Origin: Thiosulfatihalobacter marinus
GTDB lineage: Bacteria > Pseudomonadota > Alphaproteobacteria > Rhodobacterales > Rhodobacteraceae
DNA length: 64,000 nucleotides
NCBI RefSeq assembly: GCF_016019955.1
Contig: NZ_JAECRZ010000003.1
Coordinates: forward strand, 170,892 to 234,891
Direction of reading: 5' to 3'
Shown here: positions 9,527 to 20,349 of the stretch, in pieces
How positions within the stretch are numbered: the stretch's first letter is position 1
Layout: the number at the start of each line of letters is the position of its first letter
The notes under the pieces: model-generated
Told to the model about the DNA's origin: nothing
Database searches by the model: none
The model's input: only the letters and a program-made list of their open reading frames with translations
Position numbers and translations under genes: made by a program

Positions 9527-10218
9527 GTTGCAAACTCGTCCATCGTATTTGGGTCAGTTGGGGGATACAGCCCAAAGGTCGATGACCCGTTCTGCACCCT
9601 TTCCAACACGAAATCTTCGAAGACGGTCATTTCAACGGCTTCTTCCGCCACTTCCTCCACCAGATGCAAAGGAATGCACACCACCCCTTCGTTATCACCC
9701 ACCAGGATGTCGCCGGGAAAAACCGAAACGCCTCCACATGCTATCGGATCATTGATCGCAACGGCGTGGTGTTTTGTCAAATTGGTCGGTGCGCTGGGAC
9801 GCGAGTGATAGGCTGGCATGGACAGGGCCGAGATCTCGGGTGTGTCGCGGAATCCGCCATCCGTGACGATACCATGGCAGCCCAATGCCTGAAGCCGCGT
9901 GACCAGGATACACCCGGCGGATGCGGCCGTGGCATCCTGGCGCGAGTCGATCACGAACACCGCGCCCGGCGGGCATTCCTCGACCCCCTTGCGTTGCGGG
10001 TTTTCCCGATCGGCGAAGGATTCAAGCTGATCCAGATCTTCGCGGGCCGGGATATAGCGCAGCGTATAGGCCGGACCGACCATGTTCGCGCCGGGGTTCA
10101 TGCGCTGCGGCCCCTGGATGAAGATATTTCTGAAACCGCGCCGGAACAGGGCCGTTGTCAATGTTGCGGTACTGACACGCATCAGCCGGTCGTGGGTTTG
10201 GGGAGACAAGGATGTCAT
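9502..10218 (-). CDS. RraA-like / HMG-aldolase-family protein
   Basis: 238 aa. It matches the RraA/4-hydroxy-4-methyl-2-oxoglutarate aldolase fold. The segment GIVTDGGFRDTPEI keeps the DG-x-x-RD signature that supplies the catalytic Arg and metal-binding Asp in true aldolases, and GDILVGDNEGVVCIP is the conserved C-terminal motif. It is therefore more likely a metal-dependent pyruvate aldolase or oxaloacetate decarboxylase than an RNase E inhibitor. ATG 10218 has AGGAAGG about nine bases upstream. It lies between the TRAP permease gene and the GntR regulator in a uronate-catabolism operon, where the canonical pathway has no step for it. Substrate unknown. Confidence 0.8.
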   Translation of the reverse strand: MTSLSPQTHDRLMRVSTATLTTALFRRGFRNIFIQGPQRMNPGANMVGPAYTLRYIPAREDLDQLESFADRENPQRKGVEECPPGAVFVIDSRQDATAASAGCILVTRLQALGCHGIVTDGGFRDTPEISALSMPAYHSRPSAPTNLTKHHAVAINDPIACGGVSVFPGDILVGDNEGVVCIPLHLVEEVAEEAVEMTVFEDFVLERVQNGSSTFGLYPPTDPNTMDEFATWRQQNGR

Positions 10219-10297
10219 GGCTTGTACCTTCCTGTATTTCGGGTGAGGCGGCACCCGCGGATTGCAGCGCCGCCCCGGCGATTTTTTGCTGACCGGT

Positions 10298-11581
10298 CTA
10301 CGGCACCAACAAGGATGGCAGCCAAAGCGACACGGCCGGAACATATGTGACCAGGATCAATGCCATAAGGATCGCGATATAGAAGGGCCAGATTGTCCGA
10401 AGCGCCGACTCGATCTTGATCTTCCCGACGGCGCAGCCGACAAACAGGCAGGATCCGACGGGCGGTGTACAAAGCCCGAGGCCAAGGTTGACCAAGAGCA
10501 TGATACCGAACTGGGTGGGATCCATGCCAAGGTCTTTGACGATGGGCAGGAAGATCGGCGTGGTGATCAGGATCAGCGCCGCCATGTCCATGATCATGCC
10601 CAGCACCAGCAGCATGAGGTTGATCATCAGAAGAACAAAGATCTTTTCTTCAGAGATCCCAAGCATGAACCCGCTCAGCTTTGCAGGTACCTGGTACAGC
10701 GCAAGAAGATAGGCGAACGAGCTGGCGAACCCGATCAGAACCATCACCATCGCGGTTGTCTTCACCGCAGACACCACCGCTGTCTTGAAGCCGTTCCAAT
10801 CCAGCGAGCGGTAGACAAAGAAGGTCAGCAAAAGGGCATAGATCGCACCGAACGCCCCGGATTCCGTCACCGTGAACACGCCCGACAGTACCCCGCCAAC
10901 GATGATCACCGCGGTGATCAGGCCGGGAATGGCCGCCAGCGACGCCACCCAGACCGCACCCCAACCGGGGAATTTCTCGGACGGGTAATTGTGCTTGATC
11001 GCGATGATATAGGCCGCAATCGCCAGGCTGACGCACATCAGAATGCCGGGGATCACGCCGGCCAGGAACAGTTTGGAGATGGAAATCCCCCCGCCCGCGG
11101 CAACGGCAAAGATGATCATGTTGTGGCTGGGCGGGATCACGATCCCGGCGATGGACGAGGTGACGGTGACGTTCACCGCATAGTCGGCCCGATAGCCGCG
11201 TTCTTTCATAACCGGGATCAGGATCGACCCCAGCGCGGAAATATCGGCCACGGCCGAGCCGGAAATGCCGCCAAACAGCATTGACGAGAAGATATTGACC
11301 GACGCCAACCCCCCGCGCACATGCCCCACCAGCGCCGATGCGAACCGGACCAGGCGAATGGCAATCCCGCCATGCAGCATCAGTTCGCCGGCAAAGACAA
11401 AGAACGGAATGGCCAGAAGCGAGAACACCGAGATCCCCGAGATCGACCGTTGAAAGGTGATGAGCAGCGGAAAGCCTTCGTACCAGAAGGTGGCCGCCGC
11501 CGCGATTCCCATGGCGAACGCGACGGGCAAGCCCATAACGACGGCGCCGCCAAAAATCCCCAGAAGTAATGCCAAGCCCAT
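10298..11581 (-). CDS. TRAP transporter large permease (DctM type)
   Basis: 427 aa, about twelve membrane segments, typical length for DctM. Characteristic stretches are FVFAGELMLHGGIAIRLVRF, FGGISGSAVADISALGSILI and GIVIPPSHNMIIFAVAAGGG. It imports organic anions using the sodium gradient together with DctQ and DctP. ATG 11581 lies two bases after the dctQ stop and has AGGCGAG upstream. In this operon the cargo is probably a hexuronate (galacturonate or glucuronate), inferred from udh and the divergent kdgD-gci-gli genes. Confidence 0.93.
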   Translation of the reverse strand: MGLALLLGIFGGAVVMGLPVAFAMGIAAAATFWYEGFPLLITFQRSISGISVFSLLAIPFFVFAGELMLHGGIAIRLVRFASALVGHVRGGLASVNIFSSMLFGGISGSAVADISALGSILIPVMKERGYRADYAVNVTVTSSIAGIVIPPSHNMIIFAVAAGGGISISKLFLAGVIPGILMCVSLAIAAYIIAIKHNYPSEKFPGWGAVWVASLAAIPGLITAVIIVGGVLSGVFTVTESGAFGAIYALLLTFFVYRSLDWNGFKTAVVSAVKTTAMVMVLIGFASSFAYLLALYQVPAKLSGFMLGISEEKIFVLLMINLMLLVLGMIMDMAALILITTPIFLPIVKDLGMDPTQFGIMLLVNLGLGLCTPPVGSCLFVGCAVGKIKIESALRTIWPFYIAILMALILVTYVPAVSLWLPSLLVP

Positions 11582-11583
11582 GT

Positions 11584-12114
11584 TCAGATCTCGCCTTTGT
11601 CTTGATAGCGCACACCCTGCACCATGCAGGTCACGCGGAATACGGCGCGCAGGCCGGCAAACAGAAAGACCAGGCCACCGCACAGAAGGGCTGACAAGGT
11701 CCGGAAACTTTCAGGAATATCGAGCATCGGCAAAAGGGTGCCCCAGCCGAATTTGAACAGCTCGATGCTGGCAAGGAACATGACCAGACCGAACACTGAA
11801 AGGATGACATCATTCACAAGCCGAAGGGCGCCGCTTACCTTTGGGCCCAGGGCATCACGGAAGAGTGTTACGCCCAGATGGGTTTGTTCGTGAATTCCCG
11901 CCGCGGCCCCAAGATAGGCAATGTAGGCGACCAGCAGTAGCGCAAGCTGTTCTACCCATGTTGGGGTGGCGTTCAAAACGTAGCGGCCAAAGACCAGCCA
12001 ACCGAAAGTGGCAACCAGGATAACCAGAGCGACAGAGGCAACGAGAATGCAAAGTCCGCTCAGACGGTCCAGTGCGCGCTCCATTCGGGTCATCCAGCGA
12101 GGGGCTTGTTCCAC
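11584..12114 (-). CDS. TRAP transporter small permease (DctQ type)
   Basis: 176 aa with four membrane segments and the family landmark FGRYVLNATPTWVEQLALLL near residue 50. I start it at GTG 12114: AGGAG lies seven bases upstream, whereas the downstream ATGs at 12093 and 12084 have no site. It sits between dctP and dctM and is separated from dctP by a strong hairpin. It works as the membrane partner of DctM in sodium-driven uptake. Confidence 0.9.
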   Translation of the reverse strand: MEQAPRWMTRMERALDRLSGLCILVASVALVILVATFGWLVFGRYVLNATPTWVEQLALLLVAYIAYLGAAAGIHEQTHLGVTLFRDALGPKVSGALRLVNDVILSVFGLVMFLASIELFKFGWGTLLPMLDIPESFRTLSALLCGGLVFLFAGLRAVFRVTCMVQGVRYQDKGEI

Positions 12115-12139
12115 GCACCTGCTCCTTTGAATGGAAGTG

Positions 12140-12170
12140 GGAAACGCCCGGCCCAAAGCAGGGCGTTTCC
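12140..12170 (-). terminator. Intercistronic hairpin between dctP and dctQ
   Basis: Perfect 10-base arms GGAAACGCCC (12140-12149) and GGGCGTTTCC (12161-12170) with an 11-nt loop, starting 16 nt after the dctP stop. No U-tract follows. It probably protects the dctP message or attenuates into dctQM, giving excess binding protein. Confidence 0.7.
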
Positions 12171-12186
12171 GGTTTGAGATCGTGGA

Positions 12187-13182
12187 TTATTCCGCGTTCT
12201 GGAACAGGGCGACCAGATCCGACATATCGGGATTGGCGGACAGGAACTGTTCATAGACCGGTGCCATCGCAGCCTGGAAGGCGGATTTGTCGGCGATTTC
12301 ATTCACCTGCACGCCGCCTGCCTTGACGATTTCCATCGATTTGGCTTCGCGTTCCTGCCACAGCTTGCGCTGGAGCATGGTCGAGTTCTTGCCAGCTTCG
12401 CGCACGATATCCTGTTGTTCTGGGGTCAGTTTGTCGAAGGATTTCTTGCTCATGCACAGACACTCGGGGATGATCAGGTGCTGGGAGAGCGAGTAGTATT
12501 TCGCAACTTCAAAGTGGCTGGTCGATTCATAGGACGGCGGGTTGTTCTCGGCCCCGTCCACAACGCCGGTCTTGATCGACTGGTAGACCTCGGCAAAGGC
12601 CATCGGCGTTGCGTTGCCGCCCATCGATTCGATCATGCCCACAAACAGGTCGTTGTTCATCACGCGAACCTTCATGCCCGCGACATCCTCGGGGGTCTGG
12701 ATCGGCTTGATGGAGTTGTAAAAAGACCGTGCGCCGGCATCGTAATAGCCCAGCGGTACGATCCCCTTGGCTTCAAGACCCTTGGCCAGCGCGGCGCCAC
12801 CTTCGCCATCCATCACGCGATACATCTGTTCGACGCTCTTGAAGATGAAGGGCAGCGAAACCACGTTCGCTTCCGGCACGGCCTGACCCATCGGCCCCAG
12901 GCTGAAGACGCCAAAATCGATGATGCCCAGACGCACCTGTTCGATCGCGTCGGGCTGCGAGCCCAGAACACCGGCGTGGAAGACCTTGCCGCTGATGTCG
13001 CCACCGGTCTTTTCCTCGACCTCGGCCATGAAGGATTCCATGCCGATCGACACGGGGTAATCCTCGACGTGGATGTTCCAGCCACGCCATTCCTGAGCTT
13101 CGGCGCCCAAAGGTGCCAGCGCCAGCGTCGCTGCGGCAGCAACGGCAAACGCGCCCTGCCCGATCATTGCGGTAATCTTCAT
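12187..13182 (-). CDS. TRAP transporter periplasmic solute-binding protein (DctP type)
   Basis: 331 aa. A Sec signal peptide of about 28 residues ends in AEAQ. The mature protein has the DctP-family features HAGVLGSQPDAIEQVRLGII, FNF-like FIFKSVEQMYRVMDG, and GMKVRVMNN, whose Arg usually salt-bridges the ligand carboxylate. It delivers an anionic ligand to DctQM. ATG 13182 has GAGGAGGAAAAG upstream. It is 330 bp downstream of udh, with its own AT-rich control region containing a TACAA direct repeat. A uronate ligand is inferred from the neighbours. Confidence 0.93.
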   Translation of the reverse strand: MKITAMIGQGAFAVAAAATLALAPLGAEAQEWRGWNIHVEDYPVSIGMESFMAEVEEKTGGDISGKVFHAGVLGSQPDAIEQVRLGIIDFGVFSLGPMGQAVPEANVVSLPFIFKSVEQMYRVMDGEGGAALAKGLEAKGIVPLGYYDAGARSFYNSIKPIQTPEDVAGMKVRVMNNDLFVGMIESMGGNATPMAFAEVYQSIKTGVVDGAENNPPSYESTSHFEVAKYYSLSQHLIIPECLCMSKKSFDKLTPEQQDIVREAGKNSTMLQRKLWQEREAKSMEIVKAGGVQVNEIADKSAFQAAMAPVYEQFLSANPDMSDLVALFQNAE

Positions 13183-13512
13183 TGTCTTTTCCTCCTCTAG
13201 ACAATTTGTCACAAAACACTTCACACGGATTACAAGTTTTTACAACTTTAATTTTCCGATTTCCAGATTTTGACGCCTTGAATTCTTTGACCGCCCTCAC
13301 ATATAGCCGTCTAACTCACTGATATTTATAGATACACTCTGCGAACCGCCCGCCGGCGCCCGACCATGCAGATGCCAGTACGTCCTGACAAATCCGACCC
13401 GCTCGCTCCACCAACGGATTTGACAAATCGCAATCCTCACCTGAATCACCCGACTCGGACAGGGCGTGCAGCAACGCCCGGACACGGCCGCGCCAACGGC
13501 CCGCCCCCCTTC
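13183..13512. promoter_or_regulatory. 330-bp non-coding control region between udh and dctP
   Basis: No gene seen. It contains several regulator-like sites: TTTGTCACAAA (odd palindrome, 13205-13215), two TACAA copies 10 bp apart (13231-13245) within AAGTT-N5-AACTT, GATTTGACAAATC (palindrome, 13417-13429), and TGACAAATC repeated at 13386-13394 and 13421-13429. The dctP-proximal half is AT-rich, as expected for a promoter. The sites suggest at least one GntR-type operator for the TRAP operon. Confidence 0.5.
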
Positions 13513-14307
13513 TCAGTCCTCGAAATGTCCGGCTGCCGCAAAGCCGCCGCCCTGGAACATGACTGCCGGATCGGTCGGCGCGTTCACGGCCCCGGCAATT
13601 GCGGGATCATCGGAAAACTGCTGTGAACTGTCCTGCGGCACCCAGCCAATATGCCCGGCAAGGCGGTTGTCCCACCATTTTTCGGCGTTGTCCGAAGCGC
13701 CATACACGACAGAGTACCCAACCCGGTCGGCATCGATGACACACTCCACAAGGGCCGCGAAATCGCGAAAGCTCAGCCAGGTGGCCATCATCCGCCGGTC
13801 GCGCGGCTTTTCGAAACAGGATCCGATCCGAACGCTGGCGGTCTCGATCCCGTACTTGTCGAAATAATACCGCGCCAGCAACTCGCCGAACCCCTTGGAG
13901 ACACCATACATGCTGTCGGGTCGCATTTCCGACCGGGCATCCAGCTGGGTTTCGCGCGTATGAAACCCGATCGCGTGATTGGAACTGGCGAACAGGATAC
14001 GGCGGACACCCTGTTTGCGGGCCGCTTCATAGATGTTGTACGTTCCGCGGATGTTGGCATCGAGAATCACGTCGAAAGTGTTTTCCACCGACATGCCGCC
14101 CAGGTGAATGATCGCATCGCACCCGTCGACCAACGCCTGTACGGCCCTGGCATTCGCCAGGTCACACTTGACCACTTCTTCACCCGGCCCGGCGGGGTCC
14201 ATGTCGCCGACATCGGACAGCCGAAGCGTGTCATATTTCCCGGCAAGAGAGGCCCGCAGAACCTTGCCAAGATTGCCGGCTGCACCGGTTATCAAGATCC
14301 GAGACAT
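13513..14307 (-). CDS. udh: Uronate dehydrogenase (extended SDR/epimerase fold)
   Basis: 264 aa, the length of Agrobacterium Udh. The N-terminal NAD site is TGAAGNLG (residues 7-14), and the catalytic Tyr-Lys pair is in SMYGVSKGFGELLARYYF. HLGGMSVENTFDVILDANIR and FASSNHAIGFH resemble the Udh substrate region. The enzyme oxidises galacturonate or glucuronate to the 1,5-aldarolactone. ATG 14307 has GGGAGGGG upstream; longer in-frame starts lack one. It is divergent from a GntR regulator followed by kdgD-gci-gli, the same gene set as the Agrobacterium oxidative uronate pathway. Confidence is high for family and good for function. Confidence 0.88.
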   Translation of the reverse strand: MSRILITGAAGNLGKVLRASLAGKYDTLRLSDVGDMDPAGPGEEVVKCDLANARAVQALVDGCDAIIHLGGMSVENTFDVILDANIRGTYNIYEAARKQGVRRILFASSNHAIGFHTRETQLDARSEMRPDSMYGVSKGFGELLARYYFDKYGIETASVRIGSCFEKPRDRRMMATWLSFRDFAALVECVIDADRVGYSVVYGASDNAEKWWDNRLAGHIGWVPQDSSQQFSDDPAIAGAVNAPTDPAVMFQGGGFAAAGHFED

Positions 14308-14472
14308 ATGTCCCCTCCCAATCAGATCATTGCCAATCTGTTGCATGAGCAATCCGATTCTGTCAAATGTCATCATACAAATTTTTGAAATTCGTGACAC
14401 TCAGGGGGATATACATTGCCTCCCCCCCATAATTCGCGGCATACTGAGGTCAAACGGCCAGAAGGTGATGAA
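14308..14472. promoter_or_regulatory. udh / GntR divergent region with ATCATACAAAT operator candidate
   Basis: The 165-bp divergent spacer has an AT-rich core with ATCATACAAAT at 14372-14382. The identical 11-mer occurs upstream of kdgD at 15231-15241. A single GntR/FCD repressor binding both would coordinate the two arms of the pathway. It also contains TGTCAAATGTCA at 14361-14372. Confidence 0.5.
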
Positions 14473-15213
14473 ATGCCTGAAAATACACGAGAAATCGCCC
14501 AGTCTGCCGGAAAGAACCTGACCCAGGTCGTTGCAGGACAGCTGAAGCGGCGCATTCTGGAAGGCGGATTGCGCGCCGGAGAAAAACTGCCCACCGAAAA
14601 ACAGCTGACGCAGGAATTCGGGGTCAGCCGCACGGTGATCCGAGAGGCGATTTCGGGCCTGAAGCAGGATGGGCTTGTTGCCTCGCGGCAGGGATCCGGT
14701 GTCTTTGTGCTCGACCCGCCCCAGAACACCGAAACCCTGACTTTCCTGAGCCAGAACCCCCGCACCATTGCCAATGTGATCGAGGCGCTGGAACTGCGCG
14801 CCTCGGTCGAGATCGGCGCCGCGGAACTGGCCGCGCAACGCTGCTCTCCCGCGCAGGAGGCAAAGATATTCACTTGTTTTCAAAAGTTTAAGGAATGCGT
14901 GTTGAAGGGGGAAATTTCCGAAGACGCCGATTTTGCCTTTCATGTCGCCATCGCCGAAGCGGCCAATAACCCACGGTTTTCGGAGTTTCTGACACTTTTG
15001 GGGCGCAATACCATTCCGCGCTCGGAACTTCGCAAGAAGGCCGGGCTGACAACCGATCCCGAAGTGGAGCGCCAGATTCTGCAAGAACACCTTGCCCTGC
15101 TTGACGCCATCACAGCCCGCGATTCCCAGGCCGCCGGCGCAGCGATGCGCGCGCATCTGATCAAGGGCGCGGAACGCTACCGGGCGATTGCCCGTATCGC
15201 CCAGATGTCCTGA
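14473..15213 (+). CDS. GntR/FadR (FCD) regulator of the uronate cluster
   Basis: 246 aa from ATG 14473 (AAGG eight bases upstream; an earlier in-frame ATG at 14416 lacks a site). GntR HTH at about residues 15-80: QVVAGQLKRRILEGGLRAGE, LPTEKQLTQEFGVSRTVIRE and GLVASRQGSGVFVLDPP. An FCD domain follows (LELRASVEIGAAELAAQR, FHVAIAEAANNPRF). It is divergent from udh and 107 bp upstream of kdgD. The shared ATCATACAAAT motif flanks it on both sides, which suggests autoregulation plus control of both operons by a uronate or aldarate effector. Confidence 0.9.
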   Translation: MPENTREIAQSAGKNLTQVVAGQLKRRILEGGLRAGEKLPTEKQLTQEFGVSRTVIREAISGLKQDGLVASRQGSGVFVLDPPQNTETLTFLSQNPRTIANVIEALELRASVEIGAAELAAQRCSPAQEAKIFTCFQKFKECVLKGEISEDADFAFHVAIAEAANNPRFSEFLTLLGRNTIPRSELRKKAGLTTDPEVERQILQEHLALLDAITARDSQAAGAAMRAHLIKGAERYRAIARIAQMS

Positions 15214-15230
15214 GGCGCGCTCGACAAGTT

Positions 15231-17352
<2,122 letters not shown>

Positions 17353-17356
<4 letters not shown>

Positions 17357-18225
17357 GCCGCGAGACCTTTCGAACCCTGAGCGGGCGCGCGCCGATGCAG
17401 GCTTTGCCCGCAGGCGCCACGGATTGTCACATGCACCTGTTTGACAGCGCAAGATACGGGGCACATCCCGGTGGCCCGCCCGCCCCGGCGGATGCGTTGA
17501 TCGAACATTATGAACAAGTGCAGGCCTGGCTTGGGCTGGAGCGTGTCGTTGTCGTGCAGGGCAACGCCTATCAGACGGACAATCGCGTCGTGCTGGATGC
17601 GCTGGGCCATTTTGGCGACACGGCCAGGGGGGTTGTTGCGGTCAAGCCCGACATTGCGGAAGACGTTCTGGACGCCATGACGGAGGCCGGCGTGCGCGGC
17701 GCGCGGATCATGAACATCCTGCAAGGCGCGGTCGGGCTGGATCAGATGCTGGCGGTCAACGCAAGGGTGCACCCGTTTGGCTGGTCGATGATCGTTCAGT
17801 TCGACGGGCGCGAGATGGCGGAACACGCATCCGCCCTTGAGAAGATCAAGGGCGACTACGTCATTGATCACATGGGGAAATTCCTTGAACCGGTGACGCC
17901 GGACAGCGCGGCGTTCGCCGCCCTGTTGCGGCTTGTGGACAGGGGCAATTGCTATGTGAAGGTGGCGGGGTGCTACGAAACCTCCAGAACCGGCGCCCCC
18001 GGATATGACGATGTGGCGGCCCTGTCCAAGGCGATGATCCGGCATGCGCCCGACCGGGTGATCTGGGGTACGAACTGGCCGCACAATTCATCAAACGGGC
18101 CCGAAACCTACCCCGACGAGGTTCAATTGCTTGATTGCGCGATGGCGTGGGCGGGCGGTTCCGAGAACATCAGGAAGATTTTCGTGGACAACCCCGACAC
18201 CCTGTACGGATTTGCAACATCCTGA
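17353..18225 (+). CDS. gli: Amidohydrolase-superfamily protein, probable galactarolactone isomerase (Gli type)
   Basis: 290 aa. It has the N-terminal metal motif DCHMHLFD near residue 25, the central histidine in DHMGKF, and WGTNWPH near residue 245, as in COG3618 amidohydrolases. In Agrobacterium the equivalent Gli converts the 1,5-galactarolactone released by Udh to the 1,4-lactone used by Gci. ATG 17353 overlaps the gci stop (ATGA). A plain lactonase of the same superfamily is possible. It ends the plus-strand uronate operon. Confidence 0.82.
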
Positions 18226-18231
18226 AACCGT

Positions 18232-18260
18232 TCGGCGCCGCACCACTGGCACGGCGCCGA
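18232..18260. terminator. Hairpin between convergent gli and tctA
   Basis: Perfect 9-base arms TCGGCGCCG (18232-18240) and CGGCGCCGA (18252-18260) with an 11-nt loop, 6 nt after the gli stop. It is symmetric, so it may act on both transcripts. No T-tract, so factor-independent termination is uncertain. Confidence 0.55.
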
Positions 18261-18282
18261 CCATTTGTCATCAGACGCAGCG

Positions 18283-19797
18283 TCAATCCCCGTCGGCCAC
18301 ACCCTGTGCGCGCAGGCGCGCACGGCGGGCGCGATAGCTTGGCAGGACCACCAGCAATCCGGCAATCACCAGCAGGCCAAGCGTCATCGGACGCTCCCAG
18401 ATAAACCCGATGCCGTCGTAAAGCTGCATGGAGCGGGCGAAATTATCCTCCAGCATCCCACCCAGGATGAACCCGATCAGCAAGGGTGCAAGCGGATAGT
18501 CCGCAAAGCGCAGCGCCGTCGCGCAGATCCCGAACGCCACCAGAAGCAAAAGCTCGGTCGCGTTGTTCTGACCGATATAGGCCCCCATCAGCGTGAAGAA
18601 AAGGATAAACGGAATCAAATAGTTACGCGGAATCGACAGTACCTTGGCGATATAGGGGATCAGCGGCAGGTTCAGAACCAGCAGCACCAGATTGCCGATG
18701 AACATCGACATGATGACGGCCCAGAAGATCTGAGGCTCGTCCAGCATCAGCCGCGGCCCCGGTGTGACATTGAGCGCGATCAGCGCGCCCAACAGAATCG
18801 CGGTTGTCCCCGATCCGGGAATCCCCAGGGTCAGCAGCGGCACGAACGACCCCGTACAGGCCGCGTTGTTGGCGGTTTCCGGCGCGGCCAGCCCCTTGAT
18901 CGAGCCCTTGCCGAATTCTTCCTGTTCTTCCTTGGTGGCAATGTTGCGTTCGACAGCGTAGCCCAGAAAGCTGGCGATCGTGGCGCCGGCCCCCGGCAGG
19001 ACACCGATGAAGAAACCCTGCAACGACTGACGCCCAATGACCGGGGCAATGGCTCTGGCCTCCTGGCGGGTTATGCGCAGATCCGTTATCTTGCCGCTCT
19101 CGTCGTCACGCGTCGTCCTGGGTTTCAGCACCAGGAACAGGGCTTCGGGCAGCGCGAACATGGCCATGGCCAGAGTGATGAAGCCAAAGCCGGATTGCAA
19201 ATCCATGATCCCCATCGTGAAGCGCGGCAGGTTGAACAAGGCGCCCTCGCCCACGGTGGCCATGATCAGCCCGACAATTGTCATCAACAGCGCCTTGGCC
19301 ACCTGCCCGGTGCCCGCAAAGGCAGCAATGGCCGACAGGCCGACAACCATCAGGGCAAAATATTCGGCCGAGTGGAACAGCAACGCAACCGAGGACAGGG
19401 CCGGGGCAAAGACCATCAAGAGGATCGCGCCGATACTGCCGCCCGCGAAACTGGCGATGGCCGCAATGGTCAGCGCCTTGCCGGCCTTGCCCTGTTTGGC
19501 CATGGGATACCCGTCAAAACTTGACGCCACAGTGCCCGCCACCCCCGGAGCGTTCAACAGGATGGACGAGGTAGATCCGCCGAAAATCGCGCCGTAATAC
19601 ACCCCGGCCAGCAGGATCAGCGCCGCGGACGGATCGCCCATGGAAATGGCGACCGGAATCATGATGGCGATGATCGACATCGGGCCAAGCCCCGGCAACA
19701 TGCCGATGAACGTGCCGATCAGACAGCCACCGATGACCATAAGAATGTTCTGGAACGACAGAGCCGTTTGCAGGCCGATCAATAGTCCTTCGAGCAT
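18283..19797 (-). CDS. tctA: Tripartite tricarboxylate transporter large permease
   Basis: 504 aa with about twelve membrane segments. TctA-family landmarks: GMLPGLGPMSIIAIMIPVAI, FGGSTSSILLNAPGVAGTVA, DGYPMAKQGKAGKAL and GVLPGAGATIASFLGYAVER (the duplicated PGxG loops). With TctB and TctC it imports carboxylates using an ion gradient. ATG 19797 has AGGAGGG upstream and lies 4 nt after the tctB stop. The substrate (citrate, tricarballylate, aldarate, aromatic acid) cannot be told from sequence. Confidence 0.94.
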   Translation of the reverse strand: MLEGLLIGLQTALSFQNILMVIGGCLIGTFIGMLPGLGPMSIIAIMIPVAISMGDPSAALILLAGVYYGAIFGGSTSSILLNAPGVAGTVASSFDGYPMAKQGKAGKALTIAAIASFAGGSIGAILLMVFAPALSSVALLFHSAEYFALMVVGLSAIAAFAGTGQVAKALLMTIVGLIMATVGEGALFNLPRFTMGIMDLQSGFGFITLAMAMFALPEALFLVLKPRTTRDDESGKITDLRITRQEARAIAPVIGRQSLQGFFIGVLPGAGATIASFLGYAVERNIATKEEQEEFGKGSIKGLAAPETANNAACTGSFVPLLTLGIPGSGTTAILLGALIALNVTPGPRLMLDEPQIFWAVIMSMFIGNLVLLVLNLPLIPYIAKVLSIPRNYLIPFILFFTLMGAYIGQNNATELLLLVAFGICATALRFADYPLAPLLIGFILGGMLEDNFARSMQLYDGIGFIWERPMTLGLLVIAGLLVVLPSYRARRARLRAQGVADGD

Positions 19798-19801
19798 GGC
19801 A

Positions 19802-20284
19802 TCACCCTCCTATGAAACCGGGCAGCGGGCGCAGATAGATGCCCAGCACCTGCTGCACGAGATACCAGACAATGAATGTCGCGATCAGGGAGACAGGCAG
19901 CATCACCACCCATCGTCTTTCGCCCAGGAAAAACGATCCCAGTATCAGGAATGCGGCGGTGGAAAAAAGGAACCCCAGCGGGCGCAGGCCAAGCGCATAG
20001 GCAACCATCAGCGCCAGCAGCAAAAGCGCCTGACCAAGATTGTATTGGCCCAGCCGCCGGTAATCGATGTCTGGTTCACTGGATTCGGATTTTTCCAGTC
20101 CCAGCAGAATGACAAGCGACGCCAACAGGCCGATCACCGACAGAACCTTGGGGAAGGTGCTGGGCCAGATCGGATTGCGTTTCATGAAGGGTGCCAAAGA
20201 CCCGTCCATCGTGAACCAGGCTGTATAGCCATAGGCCAGGCATATCCCGGCCAGAATTAGCGCGATCCAGCGATCGAGTGCCAT
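19802..20284 (-). CDS. tctB: Tripartite tricarboxylate transporter small permease
   Basis: 160 aa, four membrane segments, TctB family. It starts at ATG 20284 with GGGAGGGG upstream. It lies between tctC and tctA, separated from tctC by a 12-base-arm hairpin. TctB is poorly conserved; identification rests on length, topology (FPKVLSVIGLLASLVILLGL, LVQQVLGIYLRPLPGF) and position. Confidence 0.9.
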   Translation of the reverse strand: MALDRWIALILAGICLAYGYTAWFTMDGSLAPFMKRNPIWPSTFPKVLSVIGLLASLVILLGLEKSESSEPDIDYRRLGQYNLGQALLLLALMVAYALGLRPLGFLFSTAAFLILGSFFLGERRWVVMLPVSLIATFIVWYLVQQVLGIYLRPLPGFIGG

Positions 20285-20308
20285 GTTCCCCTCCCGTTAT
20301 CTGAAATT

Positions 20309-20335
20309 GGCAGAGCGGCGCACCGCCGCCCTGCC
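20309..20335 (-). terminator. Intercistronic hairpin between tctC and tctB
   Basis: Arms 20309-20320 and 20324-20335 pair over 12 bases with one G-U and a three-base loop, 14 nt after the tctC stop. No U-tract. As after chvE and dctP, it probably favours accumulation of the binding-protein message. Confidence 0.7.
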
Positions 20336-20349
20336 GGTCTGTGCTGGCT

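Noticed and set aside
10218-10344. Longer N-termini for many genes (for example RraA-like, DctM, HlyD, AmtB, SfsA)
   Set aside because: The extra codons overlap neighbours, lack ribosome sites and do not match family starts. Shine-Dalgarno positions support the shorter starts used here.
18265-19524. Long open frames opposite real genes (such as 419 codons opposite tctA, or 560 codons over rsmD/DUF2189)
   Set aside because: Arg/His/Gln-rich composition typical of antisense frames in high-GC DNA; no domains, and the opposite strand encodes clear families.
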